Source: Fidelibacterota bacterium | GTDB lineage: Bacteria > Pseudomonadota > Alphaproteobacteria > Rhodospirillales > Rhodospirillaceae | Length of the DNA stretch: 64,000 bases | Direction of reading: 5' to 3' | Assembly (NCBI GenBank): GCA_947475295.1 | Contig: CANJLF010000006.1 | Span: 62,001-126,000 of the forward strand | Shown: positions 1 to 9,998 of the stretch, piece by piece | How positions within the stretch are numbered: the stretch's first letter is position 1 | Layout of the letters: the number at the start of each line of letters is the position of its first letter | Notes under the pieces: model-generated | Database searches by the model: none | Seen by the model: the letters and a program-made list of their open reading frames with translations, nothing else | What the model was told of the DNA's origin: nothing | Translations under genes and position numbers: made by a program

Positions 1-3000
1 CCCTTTGATCAAGAGAATGGCGAGACCTTTGTCGCCAACTATCGCGCCAATGCCGCCAAGCTGACAGCCGGCCATGCCTATGATCCGTCCCAGGAGCACG
101 ACGCCTGCGGCGTCGGTATGGTGGTGGCCGTGGACGGCAAGCCGCGCCGCGAGGTCGTGACCGCCGGCATCGAAGCGCTGAGCGTGCTGTATCATCGCGG
201 CGCCGTGGACGCGGATGGTAAGACGGGTGACGGCGCCGGCATCCATCTGGAAATTCCGCAAGACTTCTTCCGCGAGCATGTGACGCGCTCGGGCCACCTC
301 ATCCCTGAATCCGAGACGCTCTGTGTCGGCATGGTGTTTCTCCCCAAGTCCGATTTGGGCGCGCAGGAAACCTGCCGCACGGTGGTTGAGAGCGAAATCC
401 TCAACGCCGGTTACTACATCTATGGTTGGCGCCAGGTGCCCGTGGACATCTCGATCATCGGGGAAAAGGCCAACGCCACACGGCCCGAGATCGAGCAGAT
501 CATGATCTCCAACCGCCGCGGCCTCTCGGACGACACCCTGGAGCGCGACCTCTACCTTGTGCGCCGGCGTATCGAAAGGCGCGTGCAGGAAGAGCACATC
601 CGCGACTTCTATATCTGTTCGCTATCGTGCCGCTCGGTGATCTACAAGGGCATGTTCCTGGCGGGATCGCTGACCGCCTTCTATCCGGATCTGTTGGATA
701 CGCGTTTTGTGTCGTCCTTCGCGATCTATCACCAGCGCTATTCCACCAACACCTTTCCGACCTGGCACTTGGCCCAGCCTTTCCGCATGCTCGCCCACAA
801 CGGCGAGATCAATACGCTCTTGGGCAACGTCAATTGGATGAAGGCTCACGAGTGCCGCATCGCGCACCCAGTGTTCGGCGACGCCATCGAAGAATTAAAG
901 CCCATCATTCAGCCCCACGGCTCAGACTCCGCCGTACTCGACAATGTGTTCGAGCTGATGTGCCGCGCCGGGCGCAGCGCGCCGATGGCCCGCTGCCTGC
1001 TGGTGCCCGAAAGCATCAGCCAGAACGCGGTCATGCCGCAGTCTCACAGGGACCTGTTCGGCTACTGCAACGCCGTCATGGAACCCTGGGACGGGCCGGC
1101 CGCCATGTGCGCCACCGACGGCCGCTGGGTGATCGGCTACATGGACCGCAACGGCCTGCGCCCCATGCGCTACACGCTCACCAGCGACGGTCTACTGATC
1201 GTCGGCTCCGAGACCGGCATGGTGCGGGTCAATAATGCCCACGTCGTCGAGAAAGGCCGCGTCGGCCCCGGCCAGATGATCGGCGTCGATCTCAAGGAAG
1301 GCAAATTCTTCCACGACCGCGAACTGAAGGACAATCTCGCCACCAAGCGGCCCTTCGGCCAATGGATCGAGAACACCACGCACCTCGATACGCTCACCAA
1401 AGCGAGCAAAGGTCCGAAGTACGCCTTCGGCAAGGAGGAGCTTCTGCGTCGCCAGGCCGCCTTCGGCATGACGCTGGAAGACCTGGAGCTGATTCTGCAT
1501 CCCATGGCCGCCGACGCCAAGGAAGCCATCGGCTCCATGGGCGACGACGCGCCCTTGGCCGTGCTGTCCGACAACTATCGCGGCCTGCACCACTTCTTCC
1601 GCCAGAACTTCAGCCAGGTCACCAATCCGCCCATCGACTCATTGCGCGAAACCCGCGTCATGAGCCTGAACACGCGCCTTGGCAATCTCGGCAATATCCT
1701 CGACGAAGCGCCCGAGCAGTGCGAGCTGCTGCAGCTTTCCAGCCCCATGCTGACCACCGCCGAGTTCAACGCCATGCGCAAATACATGGGCGACAGCGCC
1801 GGCGATATCGACTGCACCTTCGAGGTCGACGGCGGCGACAATGCCTTGCGCGCGGCCATCGCGCGGATTCAATCTGAAGCCGAGGAAGCCGTACGCGCGG
1901 GCAAGCGCCACATCATCCTCACCGACGAAAACATCGGCCCGGGCCGCGCCGCCATCCCCATGATCCTGGCCGCCGGCGGCGTGCACACGCATCTGATCCG
2001 CCAGCGCCTGCGCACCTTCACCTCGCTCAACGTGCGCTCGGGCGAGTGCTTGGACGTGCACTATTTCGCTGTATTGATTGGCGTGGGCGCCACCAGCGTC
2101 AATGCTTACCTGGCCGAAGAAGCCATCGCCGACCGCCATCGCCGCGGATTGTTCGGTGATGTAACTCTTGGAGACTGCGCCAAGCGCTACCAAAAGGCCA
2201 TCGGCGACGGCCTTCTGAAGGTGATGTCCAAAATGGGCATCGCCGTCATCAGCTCCTATCGCGGCGGCTACAACTTCGAGGCGGTGGGATTGTCGCGCGC
2301 GTTGGCGGCCGAATTCTTCCCCGGCATGTCCTCGCGCATCTCTGGCCTAGGCCTGGCCGGCATCCAGAAGAAAGTCATCGAGCAGCATCACAAGGCTTTC
2401 CGCACGGGCGTGGTGACCTTGCCCGTGGGCGGCTTCTACCGTTACCGCGCGAAGTCCGGCGAGGCCCACGGCCACGACGGCCGCCTGATCCACATCCTGC
2501 AGAGCGCGGTCGAGAAGGACGCTTACGTCACCTATCTCAAATACTCCGAAGGCGTGCGCAAACTGCCGCCGATCCATCTGCGCGACCTGTTGGATTTCCG
2601 CCAGGCCGCCAAGCCCATTGCGCCGGAGCAGGTGGAGTCCACCACCGAGATCAGAAAACGTCTTCTGACGCCCGGCATGTCCCTGGGCGCGCTGGGGCCG
2701 GAAGCGCACGGCACGCTCAACATCGCCATGAACCGCATCGGCGCGAAGTCGGTGTCCGGCGAAGGTGGCGAAATGCGCGCGCGCTATAAGCCTGCGCCCA
2801 ACGGCGACAACGCCAATTCCGCCGTGAAACAAATCGCATCGGGCCGCTTCGGCGTCACCGCCGAATACTTGAACCAATGCCGCGAGATCGAGATCAAGGT
2901 CGCGCAAGGTGCGAAGCCCGGCGAAGGCGGGCAGCTGCCCGGCTTCAAGGTGACCGTGGAGATCGCGGCCCTGCGCCACGCCACGCCCGGCGTGATGCTG

Positions 3001-4548
3001 ATTTCGCCGCCGCCGCATCACGACATATACTCCATCGAAGACCTGGCGCAGTTGATCTACGATCTGAAGCAGATCAATCCCAAAGCGCGCGTCTGCGTGA
3101 AGCTCGTCGCGCGCACCGGCATCGGCACGATCGCGGCGGGCGTCGCCAAAGCCAATGCCGACGTCATTCTGATCTCGGGTCACTCCGGCGGTACGGGCGC
3201 TAGCCCCCAAACCTCCATCAAGTTTGCCGGCCTGCCCTGGGAGATGGGGCTCACGGAGGTCCATCAGGTACTGACGCTCAACCGTCTGCGGCACCGCGTC
3301 GTCTTGCGCACCGACGGCGGCCTCAAAACCGGGCGCGATATCGTCATGGCGGCCATGATGGGCGCCGAGGAGTACAATATCGGCACGACGTCGCTGATCG
3401 CCATGGGCTGCATCATGGTGCGCCAGTGCCATTCCAACACCTGCCCCGTCGGCGTGTGCACCCAGAACCCGGAGCTGCGCAAGAAGTTCACAGGCACGCC
3501 CGAGAAGGTCGTCAACCTGTTCAGCTTCATTGCCGAAGAGGTGCGCGACATTCTGGCAAGTCTCGGCTTCCGCTCGCTCGATGAAGTCATCGGCCGTACG
3601 GATCTCCTGCACCAAGTCAGCCGGGGTGCGGCGCACTTGGACGATCTCGATCTCAATCCGCTGCTGGTGCAGCCGGACTCAGGGGGATTGCCGACGCGCA
3701 ATACCGTCAAGGGCCGCAACGAAGTGCCCGAGACCCTGGATGCGCAAATGATTCTCGACGCCCGCCCGCTGCTGGAAGAGGGCGAGAAGATGCAGCTGAC
3801 CTACAACGTCCGCAACGTCGACCGCGCCATCGGCACCAAACTCAGCCACATGATCGTTACCAAGTATGGCATGGAAGGCTTGCAGCCCGGCCACATTACC
3901 GTGCGCCTGCGCGGCTCCTGCGGCCAGTCGCTGGGCGCCTTTGCCGTGCAAGGCCTCAAGCTCGAGGTCTGGGGCGATTCCAACGACTATGTCGGCAAAG
4001 GCCTCTCGGGCGGCGTGATTGTCATCCGCCCGACCACGTCCAGCACCTACCGTTGGAACGAAAACACCATCATCGGCAACACCGTTCTTTACGGCGCCAC
4101 GGCCGGTAAAGTGTTCGCCGCCGGCCAGGCCGGCGAGCGCTTCTGCGTGCGCAACTCGGGCGCGGTGACGGTCATCGAGGGCTGCGGTTCCAATGCCTGC
4201 GAATATATGACCGGCGGAATGGCCGTGATCCTTGGCACCGTCGGCGCCAACTTCGCCGCCGGCATGACTGGCGGCATGGCCTTTGTCTATGACAAAGAAA
4301 ACCTGTTCGAGCACCGCGTCAATCGCGAGAGCGTCATCCATCAGCGGATCGAAGTAGGCCACTACGAAACCCAGTTGCGTAACCTCGTCATGGAGCACCA
4401 CCGCGAAACCTCCTCGCCCTGGGCCGAACAAATTCTCGTGAACTGGGACCGGGAGGTGCGGCATTTCTGGCAGGTCGTGCCCAAGGAAATGCTGAGCCGC
4501 CTGGAAATCCCCGTCACCCGCGACGTAACCGCCAAACTCAAGGCCTAA
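1..4548 (+). CDS. gltB: Glutamate synthase (NADPH) large subunit, 5' end outside window
   Basis: Large subunit of glutamate synthase, which moves the amide nitrogen of glutamine to 2-oxoglutarate. The frame is open from base 1. An ATG at 118 is not the start: it lies after the catalytic Cys of the class II amidotransferase domain (DACGVG, Cys codon 106-108). About 35 residues precede that Cys, which fits the cleaved propeptide known in Azospirillum GltB. Order seen: amidotransferase domain, central domain, FMN-binding synthase barrel, a Cys-rich 3Fe-4S segment (about 3410-3445, CxxxxxCxxxxC), and the C-terminal GXGXG beta-helix. About 1515 residues are visible, close to the family's full length. 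gltD is not downstream; the next gene is an unrelated peptidase 67 bp away. Confidence 0.96.
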   Translation, partial: PFDQENGETFVANYRANAAKLTAGHAYDPSQEHDACGVGMVVAVDGKPRREVVTAGIEALSVLYHRGAVDADGKTGDGAGIHLEIPQDFFREHVTRSGHLIPESETLCVGMVFLPKSDLGAQETCRTVVESEILNAGYYIYGWRQVPVDISIIGEKANATRPEIEQIMISNRRGLSDDTLERDLYLVRRRIERRVQEEHIRDFYICSLSCRSVIYKGMFLAGSLTAFYPDLLDTRFVSSFAIYHQRYSTNTFPTWHLAQPFRMLAHNGEINTLLGNVNWMKAHECRIAHPVFGDAIEELKPIIQPHGSDSAVLDNVFELMCRAGRSAPMARCLLVPESISQNAVMPQSHRDLFGYCNAVMEPWDGPAAMCATDGRWVIGYMDRNGLRPMRYTLTSDGLLIVGSETGMVRVNNAHVVEKGRVGPGQMIGVDLKEGKFFHDRELKDNLATKRPFGQWIENTTHLDTLTKASKGPKYAFGKEELLRRQAAFGMTLEDLELILHPMAADAKEAIGSMGDDAPLAVLSDNYRGLHHFFRQNFSQVTNPPIDSLRETRVMSLNTRLGNLGNILDEAPEQCELLQLSSPMLTTAEFNAMRKYMGDSAGDIDCTFEVDGGDNALRAAIARIQSEAEEAVRAGKRHIILTDENIGPGRAAIPMILAAGGVHTHLIRQRLRTFTSLNVRSGECLDVHYFAVLIGVGATSVNAYLAEEAIADRHRRGLFGDVTLGDCAKRYQKAIGDGLLKVMSKMGIAVISSYRGGYNFEAVGLSRALAAEFFPGMSSRISGLGLAGIQKKVIEQHHKAFRTGVVTLPVGGFYRYRAKSGEAHGHDGRLIHILQSAVEKDAYVTYLKYSEGVRKLPPIHLRDLLDFRQAAKPIAPEQVESTTEIRKRLLTPGMSLGALGPEAHGTLNIAMNRIGAKSVSGEGGEMRARYKPAPNGDNANSAVKQIASGRFGVTAEYLNQCREIEIKVAQGAKPGEGGQLPGFKVTVEIAALRHATPGVMLISPPPHHDIYSIEDLAQLIYDLKQINPKARVCVKLVARTGIGTIAAGVAKANADVILISGHSGGTGASPQTSIKFAGLPWEMGLTEVHQVLTLNRLRHRVVLRTDGGLKTGRDIVMAAMMGAEEYNIGTTSLIAMGCIMVRQCHSNTCPVGVCTQNPELRKKFTGTPEKVVNLFSFIAEEVRDILASLGFRSLDEVIGRTDLLHQVSRGAAHLDDLDLNPLLVQPDSGGLPTRNTVKGRNEVPETLDAQMILDARPLLEEGEKMQLTYNVRNVDRAIGTKLSHMIVTKYGMEGLQPGHITVRLRGSCGQSLGAFAVQGLKLEVWGDSNDYVGKGLSGGVIVIRPTTSSTYRWNENTIIGNTVLYGATAGKVFAAGQAGERFCVRNSGAVTVIEGCGSNACEYMTGGMAVILGTVGANFAAGMTGGMAFVYDKENLFEHRVNRESVIHQRIEVGHYETQLRNLVMEHHRETSSPWAEQILVNWDREVRHFWQVVPKEMLSRLEIPVTRDVTAKLKA

Positions 4549-4615
4549 CATCCTTCCTCAGTCCCCCTTCCTCAGTTCGGTGCGAAAATGCTCTACTGAG
4601 GCGGGGAGGACTTCC

Positions 4616-6547
4616 ATGGCCATCAACTCATCACACAAGATCGCGTATGTTTGCGCCGTGCTGTTCTGCACGAGCGCCCTCGCACAAACCGCGCCCATGC
4701 CGCTTCCCATGCCGGCGGAGATCGCAGCACCCCGCGACATCCCCTACCCCGGCGCGCTGCGTCTGGACGTGGACGCCGCCGATGTCGGGCGCCACATCTT
4801 CAACGTGCGCGAAACCATTTCCGTGCAGGGCGGCCAGCCGCTGACCCTACTTTATCCTAAGTGGCTGCCGGGTCATCATTCTCCGGTCGGACGCATCGAC
4901 GCCCTGGCCGGGCTGATCATCAAAGCCGGCGGCGCGCGCCTGGAGTGGAAGCGCGACCCGGTGGACGTCTTCGCTTTTCACGTCGAGGTGCCCGCGGGCG
5001 TCGCGGCGCTGGACATCGAGTTCCAGTTTTTGTCAGCGGCCGAAAGTAATCAGGGCCGCATCATGATGACCGACGACATGCTGAATCTGCAATGGAACAC
5101 GGTGGCGCTTTATCCCGCCGGTTATTTCACCCGCCAGATTCCCGTCACGGCCAGCGTCAAGCTGCCCGACGGCTGGCGTTTGGCAACGGCGCTGGAGACC
5201 GCCTCCACGTCGGGGTCTGTGACGACATTCAAAGCCACGACCTTTGATGAGCTGGTGGATTCACCGATTTTCGCCGGACGCTATTTCAAAACCGTCGACC
5301 TCGGCGCCACCGGCACGGCGCCGGTGCGCCTGAACATTGTGGCCGACAGGCCCGAGGATCTGGAGATCAAACCCGACCAGGAAGAAGCCCACAAATCCCT
5401 GGTGCGCCAAGTCCAGAAGCTGTTCGGCTCCCATCACTACGACCACTACGACCTTCTGCTGGCGCTCACTGAGCGTATGGGCGGCATCGGCCTTGAGCAT
5501 CATCAGTCCAGCGAGAACGGCACGACGCCGGCCTACTTCACCGGGTGGGACAAGAACGCCGATGCGCGCGATTTGCTGCCGCACGAGTTCACCCATTCCT
5601 GGAACGGCAAGTTCCGCCGTCCCGCCGATCTGTGGACGCCGAATTTCGCGGTGCCCATGCGCGACAGCCTGCTGTGGGTTTATGAAGGCCAGACCCAGTT
5701 CTGGGGTCTTGTGCTGGCGGCCCGCTCCGGCCTCATGACCAAACAGCAGGTGATGGAGTCCTTCGCCGCCACGGCGGCGCTCTACGATCACCGCATCGGC
5801 CGCGCATGGAAGCCGCTGCAGGACACCACCAACGATCCCATCACCGCCATGCGCCGGCCCCTGGCCTATCGCAGTTGGCAGCGCAGCGAGGATTATTATT
5901 CGGAAGGGTTGCTGATCTGGCTCGATGTTGACAGCTTGATCCGCGAACTTTCGCGCGGCCGAAAGTCGCTGGATGATTTTGCCGGCAGCTTCTTTGCGGT
6001 CAACGACGGCAGCCATGTGGTCGCCACATATACCTTCGAAGACGTTGTCGCGGCGCTGAACGCCGTACAGCCTTACGACTGGACGGCCTTCCTGCGCACG
6101 CGCCTGGACGGTCACGGCCCCGGCGCGCCGCTGGGTGGCCTCGCGCGCAGCGGCTACAAGCTGGTCTATCGCGAGACGCCCTCGGACTTCATGAAGACCA
6201 TTGAAACACGCCGTAAGGTGCTCGACCTGAGCTACTCCTTGGGCATGGTCGTCGGCGGAGAGAATCGCCTGACGGATATTCTGTGGGACGGCCCCGCCTT
6301 CAAGCTGGGACTCGCGCCGGGAACGCAGATCATCGCCGTCAATAACACCGCCTACGACGCGACGCGGCTCAAGGACGCCATCACCGCCGCCAAGAAAACC
6401 GGCGCGCCCATCGACGTGCTGGTCAGGACGGGCGACGCCTTCCGCACCGTGCGCTTCGATTATAAGGACGGCCTGCGCTATCCGAATCTGGAGCGGGACA
6501 AGTCAACGCCGGACCGGCTTGATCAAGTTCTGCAGCCGAGGAAGTAG
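4616..6547 (+). CDS. M61 family metallopeptidase (glycyl aminopeptidase-like), exported
   Basis: Zinc peptidase of family M61, 643 residues. The N-terminus is a signal peptide (hydrophobic stretch ending ALAQ near residue 24), so it should act in the periplasm or at the cell surface. An N-terminal beta domain is followed by the catalytic domain with the zinc motif HEFTH near residue 325, and a C-terminal PDZ domain (about 545-620) with the usual GxxxG and NN loops. I chose the ATG at 4616 because GGGGAGGA sits 5 nt upstream; a GTG 36 nt earlier would add residues in front of the signal peptide. Substrate is not evident; family members remove N-terminal Gly or Ala. Confidence 0.92.
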   Translation: MAINSSHKIAYVCAVLFCTSALAQTAPMPLPMPAEIAAPRDIPYPGALRLDVDAADVGRHIFNVRETISVQGGQPLTLLYPKWLPGHHSPVGRIDALAGLIIKAGGARLEWKRDPVDVFAFHVEVPAGVAALDIEFQFLSAAESNQGRIMMTDDMLNLQWNTVALYPAGYFTRQIPVTASVKLPDGWRLATALETASTSGSVTTFKATTFDELVDSPIFAGRYFKTVDLGATGTAPVRLNIVADRPEDLEIKPDQEEAHKSLVRQVQKLFGSHHYDHYDLLLALTERMGGIGLEHHQSSENGTTPAYFTGWDKNADARDLLPHEFTHSWNGKFRRPADLWTPNFAVPMRDSLLWVYEGQTQFWGLVLAARSGLMTKQQVMESFAATAALYDHRIGRAWKPLQDTTNDPITAMRRPLAYRSWQRSEDYYSEGLLIWLDVDSLIRELSRGRKSLDDFAGSFFAVNDGSHVVATYTFEDVVAALNAVQPYDWTAFLRTRLDGHGPGAPLGGLARSGYKLVYRETPSDFMKTIETRRKVLDLSYSLGMVVGGENRLTDILWDGPAFKLGLAPGTQIIAVNNTAYDATRLKDAITAAKKTGAPIDVLVRTGDAFRTVRFDYKDGLRYPNLERDKSTPDRLDQVLQPRK

Positions 6548-6556
6548 AAAGGGGGA

Positions 6557-7957
6557 TCAGCGTGCGCCGAAGCGCGCCTTGATCAGGCCGAACAGCGCCC
6601 GCTGCGACAAGGCCTCGCCGCCCGCCGGACGGCCGGGCCGGTCGCTGGGATTCCAGGCGTAGCTGTCGATGTGAATCCACTTTAGATCCGCACCGACGAA
6701 TTCCTTGAGGAACAAGCCGGCGGTGACGGCGCCGGCAAAGGGTGAGTCGCCGGCGTTGTTGAGGTCGGCCACCTTGCTGTCGATCATTTTTCGGTACGGC
6801 TGGTACAGCGGCAGACGCCACAAGGGATCGTAGGCAACCCGTGCGGCCGCGAGGACATCGGCCGCCAGCGTCTCGTCATCCACAAAAAGGCCCGGCAAGT
6901 CGGGGCCCAAGGCCGTGCGGCAAGCGCCCGTCAGCGTCGCGATGTCGATCAGCAGAGCTGGGTTTTCCGAGCTGGCTTCTGTCAATGCATCGGCCAGCAC
7001 CAAGCGCCCTTCGGCGTCGGTATTGCCGATCTCGACGGTGATGCCTTTGCGGGTTTTCAAAACGTCGCCGGGCCGGAAAGAATTTCCAGCCACCGCGTTC
7101 TCAACCGCCGGCACCAACACGCGCAGCCGCACCGGCAGCTTGGCCGCCATGATCATATGGGCGAGACCCAGCACTGTGGCAGCACCCCCCATGTCTTTTT
7201 TCATCAGCGCCATGCCGCTGGCGGATTTGAGATCGAGCCCGCCGGAATCAAAACACACGCCCTTGCCGACAAGGGTGACTTTGGGCGCCGACGCTGCGCC
7301 CCACGTGAAATCAATCAGCCGTGGCGCAACGGAACTGGCACGCCCCACGGCGTGGATCATGGGATAGTTCTGAGCCAGCAGCGCCTCGCCGGTGATGACG
7401 GTGATCGCAGCCCCATGCTGGGCCGCCAGATCGCGGGCCGCCTGTTCGAGGCCATCGGGCAGCAGGTCCGCCGCCGGCGTATTGATAAGATCGCGCGTGA
7501 GGGTCGAGGCTGTGACGGCTTGTTCGACGGCGGCTCGGTCGCAACCGTCGGGCCAGACCAGCGCCGCACGCTGCGGCTGGGATTCGCTCTTATAGCGGGC
7601 GAAGCTATAGCCGCCCAAAGCCCAAGCCAGCGCCGTCCAGGTCGGGAAATCCGCGAACGCGCCGACCGCACCGGCAAGGCGGTAGACACCCTTGGGCAAA
7701 GACTTGCCGAGATTGCCTGTGACCCACGGATCGTCGCCACGTCCCAGACCCAGGACCACAGCCGAGAGGCCGCCGTCTTCACCGGCGATGATCGCCGTGC
7801 TCCCCGCCTCGGCCTTAAACCCGACAGAGGCGAGCCAGGCCTTCGTGCGCGCCGGTTGGTCGGCAAGCCATGCGTCATATCTTTCGCTCGCGACCGCATG
7901 AATCGGAACGGCGGCGGCGGAGGTATCCACAAGAAGATTGAGCGGCGGTGCGGTCAC
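6557..7957 (-). CDS. M17 leucyl aminopeptidase family protein
   Basis: Cytosolic dinuclear-metal aminopeptidase of family M17, 466 residues, GTG start. The C-terminal catalytic domain carries the diagnostic NTDAEGRLVLADAL box and upstream metal-binding residues in GKGVCFDSGGLDLK. The N-terminal domain is variable, as usual in the PepB-like branch. No signal peptide. It starts 20 bp after the stop of the TAXI-type binding protein on the same strand, so the two are probably one transcript, suggesting that imported peptides or amino acids are processed here; that link is inference. Confidence 0.92.
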   Translation of the reverse strand: MTAPPLNLLVDTSAAAVPIHAVASERYDAWLADQPARTKAWLASVGFKAEAGSTAIIAGEDGGLSAVVLGLGRGDDPWVTGNLGKSLPKGVYRLAGAVGAFADFPTWTALAWALGGYSFARYKSESQPQRAALVWPDGCDRAAVEQAVTASTLTRDLINTPAADLLPDGLEQAARDLAAQHGAAITVITGEALLAQNYPMIHAVGRASSVAPRLIDFTWGAASAPKVTLVGKGVCFDSGGLDLKSASGMALMKKDMGGAATVLGLAHMIMAAKLPVRLRVLVPAVENAVAGNSFRPGDVLKTRKGITVEIGNTDAEGRLVLADALTEASSENPALLIDIATLTGACRTALGPDLPGLFVDDETLAADVLAAARVAYDPLWRLPLYQPYRKMIDSKVADLNNAGDSPFAGAVTAGLFLKEFVGADLKWIHIDSYAWNPSDRPGRPAGGEALSQRALFGLIKARFGAR

Positions 7958-7977
7958 GGCGGCGAACTCACAAAATT

Positions 7978-9129
7978 CTAGGAGCGCGTTGCGGAGGGTT
8001 CTTGGCGGCGCTCGGCCTTGGACGGCGGCTTGCTCGGCGCTTTGGCCGGCGGCGGCACGACGGCGGCGGGATCCATCAAACCATTCTCGACATAGTAACG
8101 GTCAGCGCCGGTTTGCATGGGCACGCCGATATCATGGGCGGCGAGGCCCCGGTCCATGAGTTTGCCGCGCGGATGACCGCCGTGGAACAGCGGGATATTG
8201 CGCTCATGCCAGATGGCCCGCACCACACCGTAGGCCAAATCCGGGTCCATGGTGTCGCGGCTCAGCAGCACCGAGCCCACGTCCAGCGTTTCCACCGCCG
8301 GCTGACCGGCATAGGCGCCGGCAGGAATGACGCCGCGGCTGTAAAACGGAAACACCTGCACGAGCTTCTCGGCGACGGGCCCGGAAATCGGGATCAACTT
8401 TATCGGCGTGCGCGATGCCACGTCTTCCACTGCCAGCGTCGGCGCGCCGCTAACGATGAAGGCGGCGTCGACGGTGCCGGTGGCGAAGGCGTTGGCGACG
8501 GCGGAGAACTCCATGTACTTCATCTGCACGCTGGTCCACTTCACGCCGTAAGCCGAAAGGATCAGCTTCGCCATGGCTGCCGTGCCGGAGCCTTCGGGCC
8601 CCATGGCCACGCGTTTGCCCTTGAGGCCGGCGACGTCCTTGATGCTCGCGTTTTGGCGGGCGATGAGGTGCATGTTCTCGGGGTAGAGCCGCGCCAGCAC
8701 GCGCAAATTGGACAAGGGCGGCTGATCGGCGAAAGCCGCCGTGCCCTGAAAAGCCCAGGCGGCAATGTCGGCTTGGGACAGACCCATCTCCAGATCGCCG
8801 CGCGAAACCGCGCGCAAGGTTTCGGCAACGTCGGCAGTGGTCTGGGCGACGGCGATCAGGCCGGGCACGCCGCAATTGCCGCCGCGCTCACAGGTGCGCG
8901 AACCGGGTGGATTTGAAATTGCGTTGGCGACCAGGCCGCCGAAAGGGAAATCCGTGGCACCGGTGGGGCCCGCTCCGATGCGGATGACCTTGGTGTCTTG
9001 GGCGTAAGCGAGGCCCGCCAAGGCGACGAGGAGCAGCAGGACCAGATTCGCACGGGTGGCGGCGCCAAAAATCCGCTTCAAAGCTGCCGTCAGCCCCCAC
9101 ACGAAATCACGTCTCCACCCTTGGGTCAT
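7978..9129 (-). CDS. TAXI family TRAP transporter solute-binding protein
   Basis: Periplasmic solute receptor of the TAXI branch of TRAP transporters, 383 residues. A basic N-terminus and hydrophobic segment (about 28-44, ending AYAQ) form the signal sequence. The mature start RIGAGPTGATDFPFGG, the Cys pair in RTCERGGNCG and the segment KGKRVAMGPEGSGT are typical of the family. About 60 residues at the C-terminus are Pro/Lys/Ala-rich. No DctQM membrane component is next to it, so it must share a permease encoded elsewhere or has taken another role. The likely ligand class, C4-dicarboxylates or glutamate-like acids, is only a guess. Confidence 0.88.
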   Translation of the reverse strand: MTQGWRRDFVWGLTAALKRIFGAATRANLVLLLLVALAGLAYAQDTKVIRIGAGPTGATDFPFGGLVANAISNPPGSRTCERGGNCGVPGLIAVAQTTADVAETLRAVSRGDLEMGLSQADIAAWAFQGTAAFADQPPLSNLRVLARLYPENMHLIARQNASIKDVAGLKGKRVAMGPEGSGTAAMAKLILSAYGVKWTSVQMKYMEFSAVANAFATGTVDAAFIVSGAPTLAVEDVASRTPIKLIPISGPVAEKLVQVFPFYSRGVIPAGAYAGQPAVETLDVGSVLLSRDTMDPDLAYGVVRAIWHERNIPLFHGGHPRGKLMDRGLAAHDIGVPMQTGADRYYVENGLMDPAAVVPPPAKAPSKPPSKAERRQEPSATRS

Positions 9130-9227
9130 CGTTCATCGTCCCATAGCATATTCAACGAATAGGCGCTGCCTTTCGTTGCCACAAACCCCATGAATAGCCA
9201 TAAAGTATGGCTGATGGAGGGTACCCG

Positions 9228-9998
9228 ATGGCCGCACTTGAAATTGAGCAAATCCCCGTCCTAAAGGACAACTTTGTTTACCTGGCGCGGGAGCCGGTGA
9301 GCGGCGCTGTGGCGGCGGTGGACCCGGCCGTGGCCGCGCCTGTGCTGGAGCGCGCGAAAAGCTTGGGTTGGCGCATCACCCATATCCTCAATACCCATCA
9401 TCACCCCGATCACATTGGCGGCAATTTGGAAATCAAGGCCGCCACGGGCTGCGTCATCGTCGGGCCCGGCCACGACCCCGACCGCATTCCCGGCATGGAT
9501 ATCCAGGTCAGGGACTGCGATACCTACGATCTAGGCCAAGCCCGGGCCGAGGTGTTTTTTGTGCCCGGCCATACCCGCGGCCATATCGCCTTTTGGTTCC
9601 GGGACTCGGCAGCCCTGTTCTGCGGCGACACCCTGTTCTCCATCGGCTGCGGCCGGCTGTTCGAAGGCACGCCGCAACAGATGTGGACGAGTCTCTCGCG
9701 CCTGCGTGCCCTGCCACCCGAAACGCGGGTCTATTGCGCCCACGAATACACCGAGTCCAATATCCGCTTCGCCCTGTCGGTGGACCCGGACAACGCGGCT
9801 TTGCGAAAACGCGATGCCGAGGTCAGGGCCTTGCGCGCGGCCGGCAAATATTCCGTGCCCGCGCTCTTGGGCGCGGAGCGCGCCGCCAACCCGTTCCTGC
9901 GCGCCGACGCGCCCGAACTGGCCGCCGCCGTCGGCCTGGCGGGGCGTGACCCAGTCGAGGTCTTCGCCGAAATCCGCCGGCGGAAGGATGTGTTTTGA
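9228..9998 (+). CDS. gloB: Hydroxyacylglutathione hydrolase (glyoxalase II)
   Basis: Hydrolyses S-D-lactoylglutathione in methylglyoxal detoxification; cytosolic metallo-beta-lactamase fold, 256 residues. The binuclear metal site THHHPDHIGG lies near residue 57; later ligands are in VPGHTRGH and the FCGDTLF loop, and the glutathione-contact segment CAHEYTESN follows. I chose the ATG at 9228, preceded by GATGGAGG 7 nt upstream, over the ATG at 9207. Its stop overlaps the start of the next gene by 4 nt (TTGA), so the two are probably co-translated. Confidence 0.95.
   Translation: MAALEIEQIPVLKDNFVYLAREPVSGAVAAVDPAVAAPVLERAKSLGWRITHILNTHHHPDHIGGNLEIKAATGCVIVGPGHDPDRIPGMDIQVRDCDTYDLGQARAEVFFVPGHTRGHIAFWFRDSAALFCGDTLFSIGCGRLFEGTPQQMWTSLSRLRALPPETRVYCAHEYTESNIRFALSVDPDNAALRKRDAEVRALRAAGKYSVPALLGAERAANPFLRADAPELAAAVGLAGRDPVEVFAEIRRRKDVF

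Noticed and set aside
2347-3636. Long antisense open frame of 429 codons inside gltB
   Set aside because: A shadow frame of a GC-rich gene; Arg/His/Asp-rich with no domain and no ribosome-binding site.
4552-4576. Direct repeat CCTTCCTCAGT twice at period 14 after gltB
   Set aside because: Only 11 bp, two copies, in a pyrimidine-rich spacer; no sign of function.
7948-8916. 322-codon rightward frame opposite the TAXI gene
   Set aside because: Antisense shadow, His/Arg/Gly-rich, no recognisable fold.
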